Positions 31,344 through 34,963 of a stretch of 34,963 nt of DNA are shown one piece after another (within the stretch, counting starts at the first letter, position 1; every line of letters starts with the position of its first letter). The stretch comes from Gammaproteobacteria bacterium (GTDB lineage: Bacteria > Pseudomonadota > Gammaproteobacteria > Steroidobacterales > Woeseiaceae): positions 1-34,963 of the forward strand of contig JAHEFG010000015.1 in NCBI GenBank assembly GCA_024640305.1, written 5' to 3'. A program made the position numbers and the translations under genes. The notes under the pieces were generated by a model, which was given only the letters and a program-made list of their open reading frames with translations, searched no databases and had not been told where the DNA came from.

Positions 31344-32240
31344 GTGAACCCAGATAAGCTGCTGCAATTTTACGACAAACGAAAATCACGCGGTGACCGC
31401 CTCGTTCTCGCCACTGTCTTCGAGACGCAAGGATCGACCTACAGCAAGGCCGGTGCGCAGATGTTGATTGACGAGAATGGTTTGTTTCGAGGGATGCTCT
31501 CCGGCGGCTGTCTGGAAGGTGATCTGGCTGTGCGGGCACAACAGGTGCTTGATTCTGGCGCCACCCAGTGCGTGACCTACGATTTGGGTCAGGATGATGA
31601 ACTCTGGGGCATGGGCGTCGGTTGCGACGGTCTGATGCGTGTATTCCTGCAGCCTTTGTTGCCTGCGTCCGGCTATGTTCCGTTCGAGCAGATTGCCGCC
31701 GTGCTGAGGGGACAAACAGCGGCGGAAGTCAGTATCCCCATTGAGAACGAGTCGCTGAGCGAGATTAAGGTGCTTGTTCAGCCGCCGCCGCAGGTACTCG
31801 TGCTCGGCGCCGGTCTTGATGCAGAACCCGTTGTGCGCTTTGCCAGGGAACTGGGCTGGCGCTGTACGGTCGTCGATCACCGTCAGGCTTATATAGACAA
31901 TGGTGATTTCTCAGGTGCTGTAGCGGCCGTCTGCACCCCGGCGGATGAGCTGCAGTCATCTTTGGATTTGTCGGGTTTCGATATGGCCATCGTCATGAGC
32001 CATCACCTGGCGAGCGACCGTAGCTATCTGCGGCAACTCGCCGATACCAATATGACCTATGTCGGATTGCTCGGCCCGGCCAATCGTCGTGAGCGCTTGC
32101 TCGACGACCTGGCCGATGTGGCGCCGAGGCTGGACGGACGCCTGCACGGCCCGGCAGGACTGGACATCGGTAGTCGAGGGCCTGCCGCGATCGCTTTGTC
32201 GATTATCGCCGAGATGCAGCAAAAATTTGCTTCGCGTTAG
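31344..32240 (+). CDS. XdhC/CoxI family protein
   Basis: This 298-residue protein has the two parts of the XdhC family. An N-terminal CoxI-type domain includes LATVFETQGSTYSKAGAQML and MLSGGCLEGDLA, and a C-terminal Rossmann domain starts QVLVLGAGLDAEPVVRFARE near residue 150. It ends with YVGLLGPANRRERLL and the GLDIGSRGPAAIALSIIAE signature. XdhC binds molybdenum cofactor and supports its sulfuration and insertion into xanthine-dehydrogenase-type enzymes. No such enzyme is in the window, so the client is unknown. The GTG start is preceded by AGGG and a good promoter. It overlaps the convergent TetR gene by 4 bp. Confidence 0.93.
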   Translation: MNPDKLLQFYDKRKSRGDRLVLATVFETQGSTYSKAGAQMLIDENGLFRGMLSGGCLEGDLAVRAQQVLDSGATQCVTYDLGQDDELWGMGVGCDGLMRVFLQPLLPASGYVPFEQIAAVLRGQTAAEVSIPIENESLSEIKVLVQPPPQVLVLGAGLDAEPVVRFARELGWRCTVVDHRQAYIDNGDFSGAVAAVCTPADELQSSLDLSGFDMAIVMSHHLASDRSYLRQLADTNMTYVGLLGPANRRERLLDDLADVAPRLDGRLHGPAGLDIGSRGPAAIALSIIAEMQQKFASR

Positions 32241-32920
32241 GTCGCCTCGGCTTGGTTGCCAGGTAAAAATACGCGGATAATCATTTCCGATAACTTTTCG
32301 ATTTCCTCACTGGAGTCGAGATCGATATCGCTGGTACCTTTTAGCTCAACCTTGAGAGCCAACAGCCCGCCCGCCGATACTCGAATCATATTGAATAACA
32401 GAGCCGGGTTGCCGGGCGGTGCCACGCCAAGCTTCTGCAGCTCCGCTAGTGACTCGACTACTATGTCGAACAGTGGCCTCAGGTGATTTTCCACTAACCA
32501 GTCCAGCCGATCGCTTGGATGGCTAGACTCCTGCAAGATGATCTTGTGCAATGCCGGCTGGCTGCTCGAATAGCGTACATACGTTCGAATGAAAGTCTCG
32601 GCGCGCGCGCGTGGATTCGTCTCGGTAACCTCGCCCATGGCTTTGACCAGCGAGACATTGAATTCACGAAATATCTGATCTGCGGCTGCTCGCCAGAGCT
32701 TTTTCTTGTTATTAAAGTGATACGTTATTAATGGATGGTGGACGCCGGCACGATCCGCAATATCGCGCGTCGATGTGCCTTTGAATCCGCTCTCCGAAAA
32801 CGCCTGGATAGCGGAATCGAGCAACTTCTGCTGCGTCACAATGCTCCGCGTTTGCTGTTTCCTGGCCGGCTTTTCATCGGCAACAGCTTGTAAATCGCTC
32901 AATTTTGGCTCCCCGCCCAC
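32237..32920 (-). CDS. TetR/AcrR family transcriptional regulator
   Basis: This 227-residue protein has the TetR N-terminal DNA-binding domain: LLDSAIQAFSESGFKGTSTRDI followed by the recognition region RAGVHHPLITYHFNNKKKLW (about 45-78). The remaining 140 residues are helical and should form the ligand-binding and dimer part. The listed GTG start has no good ribosome-binding site. A TTG at 32902 (giving MSDLQAVAD, 221 residues) has GGGGAG six bases upstream and may be the true start. Inverted repeats immediately upstream suggest autoregulation. It lies 86 bp downstream of the TonB-like gene on the same strand. Its target genes and ligand cannot be told from sequence. Confidence 0.92.
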   Translation of the reverse strand: MGGEPKLSDLQAVADEKPARKQQTRSIVTQQKLLDSAIQAFSESGFKGTSTRDIADRAGVHHPLITYHFNNKKKLWRAAADQIFREFNVSLVKAMGEVTETNPRARAETFIRTYVRYSSSQPALHKIILQESSHPSDRLDWLVENHLRPLFDIVVESLAELQKLGVAPPGNPALLFNMIRVSAGGLLALKVELKGTSDIDLDSSEEIEKLSEMIIRVFLPGNQAEAT

Positions 32921-32924
32921 TATA

Positions 32925-32963
32925 CCCAGACTGGGAAGACTAGCTTGTATGTACTATCTAGTC
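32925..32963. promoter_or_regulatory. Candidate TetR operator region with two inverted repeats
   Basis: Directly upstream of the TetR gene are CCCAG-A-CTGGG (32925-32935) and a wider repeat, GACTAG (32938-32943) with CTAGTC (32958-32963) around a 14-bp spacer. A related half-match, CCAGATTGG, follows at about 32963-32971. A minus-strand TATAGT (32924-32919) abuts the first palindrome and could be a -10, though no good -35 was found. TetR proteins often repress their own gene from such sites. Confidence 0.4.
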
Positions 32964-33006
32964 CAGATTGGAAAATAAAATTTTACGATCGGTCAGTTGT
33001 CGGCGA

Positions 33007-34963
33007 TTATTCGAGCGCGAACATCATTCGAACAGCGGCGCGTTTCTGGATTGCAACGCCATTCTCAATGACCGGCTCAAACCTCCAGGCTTCCACGGCA
33101 TTGGTTGCCGAGGTAATGAATGTATCGCCCGGATTCGAGTCGCGTACCGAAATATTGGTAACCGAACCGTCGATATCAACCGTAAAAATCACGTCAACCC
33201 AGCCTGAGACGTTTCGTCTCTGCGCCGCACGCGGGTATTTTGGGGCGACGTATTTGATTCGTTGCAACGAGCTGACAGCAACCGGAGTATCGTCGTTGAC
33301 GCTGGGCTGCGATTGCTGCGAGGCAACTGCCGCGACGGTTTCAGCGTCGACGGATGGTGTTTCGTTGCTGGCCGCAGCGACCACGTCAATTGGTTCAGCA
33401 TCCGGCGCCGTGAGAACTGCTTCTCCCTCCGGCTCTGCGCTTGATTCGGTTGTCGTAGCTTCCTGGATCGGCTCCGCATTTTCGGTAGCCGCCTGTTGTG
33501 CAGCAAGCTCACGTTCGTTTGCAGCGCGTTCCTCAGCGGCAGCTTGTTCAGCCGCAAGTTTATCGGCTGCAAGTTTGTCGGCTGCAAGTTTGTCGGCCGC
33601 AAGTTTGTCAGCGGCGCGCTTGTCGGCAGCCTGTTGCGCGGCTGCTGCTTGTCGCTGTGCCAGTTGGTCACGTGCGGACTGCAGTGCGGCCGTTGAGGCA
33701 ATCAACTCACTGCTGGACGGGTCGAGGCGTCGCGCATCCGCAAGCAGGGCGTCGGCTTCATCAAAATTCTGCGCATCAATTTGCATGCGGGCCTGCAGGA
33801 CAAGTTTGCTTGCGATCACGGCAAGTCCCTGTCGTGCGGCGGTATTACCCGGATCGGTGCTCAGAGCCAGCTCATAGTAGTAGCGGGCGTTGTCATTTGA
33901 CGGCGCGATGAGCAAACCATCTGCTAGTCGTGCGTTAGCCTTCTCCAGGACGTCACCGACACGCTGACTGCTGAGTGCGGCGCTGAGTTCGTCGGCGACT
34001 GCATCTATTTCGGATGCATCGGTAACAACGAGAGATCGTGCACCATCAAGGGCAAAGCGTGCGTCTTCGAACCGCGATTCGCGAATACTGAGACGAGCGT
34101 CATCCAGGTAGTTTCGCAACTGTACTTGAGCAAGCTGTGCGTTGAGAAACGGCAAGCGTGAATTGCCGGGGCGAACAAGTGCGATGCGCTGTAACGCCGC
34201 CGCGGCATCTTCGACTCGACTCTCCAGCAATGCTGACTCAGCCAGGCTGAGCGATTGCTCGATGGCGGTATCCAGTTCAGAAGCAATTGCCGAATCGTTG
34301 GGCGATATTTGCAATGCAGACCAGTACAGCTCTATAGCGTTGCCACCTGGCGGGTTGAATAACTGTCCTGCTGCCGTGGCCAGCCTGGCTTCTTCAAGAA
34401 GATCACTGACACTGGTGTCAACACCGACGGGCGGCGTGATTCCGGACACGGGATCCGCTTCGGCAAAGGACGGCGTGCCGATTGCGGTTTCTTCTACAAC
34501 AGCCCGTTCATCTGAGCCGCCGAAGATCCAGTATGAGACGCCGACAATGGCGAGCAAAGCTCCTGCACCGATACCAAGAACTTTGGGGTTAGTAAATAGC
34601 GAGCCACCGGAACTTGCAGATGCAGGTTTTGCCTCAGGCGAGCTTTTCTTTTCGCCCTTCAGCTTTTTCAGGGAGGAAATCGATTTTCCGACTGACGTAA
34701 CGATGCCAGTCATAGTCTCGGTGAAACTCGTATCGTCACCGCCAAATGCTTCTGTGAGTCCAGCTTCGACCGGTGAAAATGCCTCGTCCTTGTTGGGGAC
34801 GATGGCGGCGGCAGGACCACGTGCTGCAGGCGATTTAACTGTTTTCGGCTTTTGCGGCCTGGCCGCCGCGGGCGCTGGCGCCGGTTTTGGCGGCACGGGT
34901 GCTTGCACTGCCGGTTTCTTGACCTCCGGCTTGGGCTGCGGCTTGGGCTGCAACTTAGGCTGC
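33007..34963 (-). CDS. TonB C-terminal-domain protein with cytoplasmic Pro/Lys segment and TPR-like region (5' partial)
   Basis: The frame is open to the window edge, so the start lies outside; 652 codons are visible. Numbered from the TTG codon at 34953, the order is a Pro/Lys/Ala-rich stretch (1-45, QPKPQPKPEVKK pattern), a polar region to about 120, a single membrane helix (LGIGAGALLAIVGVSYWIF, about 126-144), and TPR-like helices to about 440. Then comes an Ala/Lys/Asp-rich segment with DKLAA repeats and an acidic linker. A TonB C-terminal domain (about 565-648) ends it, with YPRAAQRRNVSGWVDVIFTVDIDGSV and VEAWRFEPVIENG. This implies a periplasmic energy-transducing end. Ordinary TonB has its Pro-rich part after the membrane helix, so the layout here is odd. 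It may be co-transcribed with the TetR gene. Confidence 0.88.
   Translation of the reverse strand, partial: QPKLQPKPQPKPEVKKPAVQAPVPPKPAPAPAAARPQKPKTVKSPAARGPAAAIVPNKDEAFSPVEAGLTEAFGGDDTSFTETMTGIVTSVGKSISSLKKLKGEKKSSPEAKPASASSGGSLFTNPKVLGIGAGALLAIVGVSYWIFGGSDERAVVEETAIGTPSFAEADPVSGITPPVGVDTSVSDLLEEARLATAAGQLFNPPGGNAIELYWSALQISPNDSAIASELDTAIEQSLSLAESALLESRVEDAAAALQRIALVRPGNSRLPFLNAQLAQVQLRNYLDDARLSIRESRFEDARFALDGARSLVVTDASEIDAVADELSAALSSQRVGDVLEKANARLADGLLIAPSNDNARYYYELALSTDPGNTAARQGLAVIASKLVLQARMQIDAQNFDEADALLADARRLDPSSSELIASTAALQSARDQLAQRQAAAAQQAADKRAADKLAADKLAADKLAADKLAAEQAAAEERAANERELAAQQAATENAEPIQEATTTESSAEPEGEAVLTAPDAEPIDVVAAASNETPSVDAETVAAVASQQSQPSVNDDTPVAVSSLQRIKYVAPKYPRAAQRRNVSGWVDVIFTVDIDGSVTNISVRDSNPGDTFITSATNAVEAWRFEPVIENGVAIQKRAAVRMMFALE
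33551..33625 (-). repeat. Five tandem 15-bp units in the TonB-like gene
   Basis: Five consecutive 15-bp units, close to gctgcaagtttgtcg on the plus strand, encode the pentapeptide DKLAA or DKRAA in the TonB-like protein. The second and third units (33566-33595) are identical; the outer ones differ by one to a few bases. They code for a probable helical or coiled-coil spacer and could vary in copy number between strains. Confidence 0.85.

Noticed and set aside
33551..33625. Short regular repeats resembling a CRISPR array
   Set aside because: The units are 15 bp with no spacers, stay in frame and code for DKLAA repeats in a protein.

Overview
The window looks like part of the chromosome of a heterotrophic, probably marine, Gammaproteobacterium. 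The signs are a long-form QueF, a Puu-type polyamine pathway, a TonB-type protein, a laminarinase-like GH16 lipoprotein, and a SapC/cupin/flavin-halogenase cluster of the kind usually found beside TonB-dependent receptors. An uncultured Woeseiaceae-like lineage would fit, but that is a guess. No rRNA, tRNA, CRISPR array, transposase or phage gene was seen. Coding density is very high and no gene-free stretch exceeds 300 bases. The largest gap is about 195 bp, at 7012-7206.

Region 1 (1-7011, all minus strand): a five-gene run reading flavin-dependent halogenase A, SapC, cupin_8/JmjC-like protein, halogenase B, then an SGNH-hydrolase/TPR protein whose 5' end appears frameshifted. Base composition here looks lower in G+C than in the rest of the window. 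Region 2 (7207-10316): a malectin-GH16 lipoprotein (plus), convergent with a queF-Gfo/Idh oxidoreductase pair (minus).

Region 3 (10448-15763, plus): a cyanophycin cluster of cyanophycinase cphB, cyanophycin synthetase cphA, and a second Mur-ligase protein that has the cyanophycin-type ligase part but no ATP-grasp polymerase part. Downstream on the minus strand are an M3 oligopeptidase lipoprotein and an EVE-domain protein. Region 4 (18561-21848, plus): a DUF47/PhoU-like protein, a PiT phosphate transporter and an MFS permease.

Region 5 (21853-30899): polyamine/amine catabolism. A glutamine-synthetase-like ligase (minus) is divergent from a tight six-gene plus-strand operon: an NhaC-type carrier with a secreted N-terminal domain, a PuuD-type hydrolase, a second PuuA-like ligase, an SpuC-type transaminase, an agmatinase-family hydrolase and a PuuB-type oxidase. 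Together these could import amines, convert agmatine to putrescine, glutamylate, oxidise or transaminate it, and release GABA-type products.

Region 6 (30882-34963): thioredoxin (minus), a solitary XdhC-family protein (plus), a TetR regulator (minus) and a 5'-truncated TonB protein (minus) with an unusual cytoplasmic Pro/Lys-rich segment and a TPR-like periplasmic region. The most unusual items are the ATP-grasp-less CphA relative, the NhaC carrier with an extracytoplasmic domain at the head of the polyamine operon, the two-halogenase cluster, and the TonB variant.
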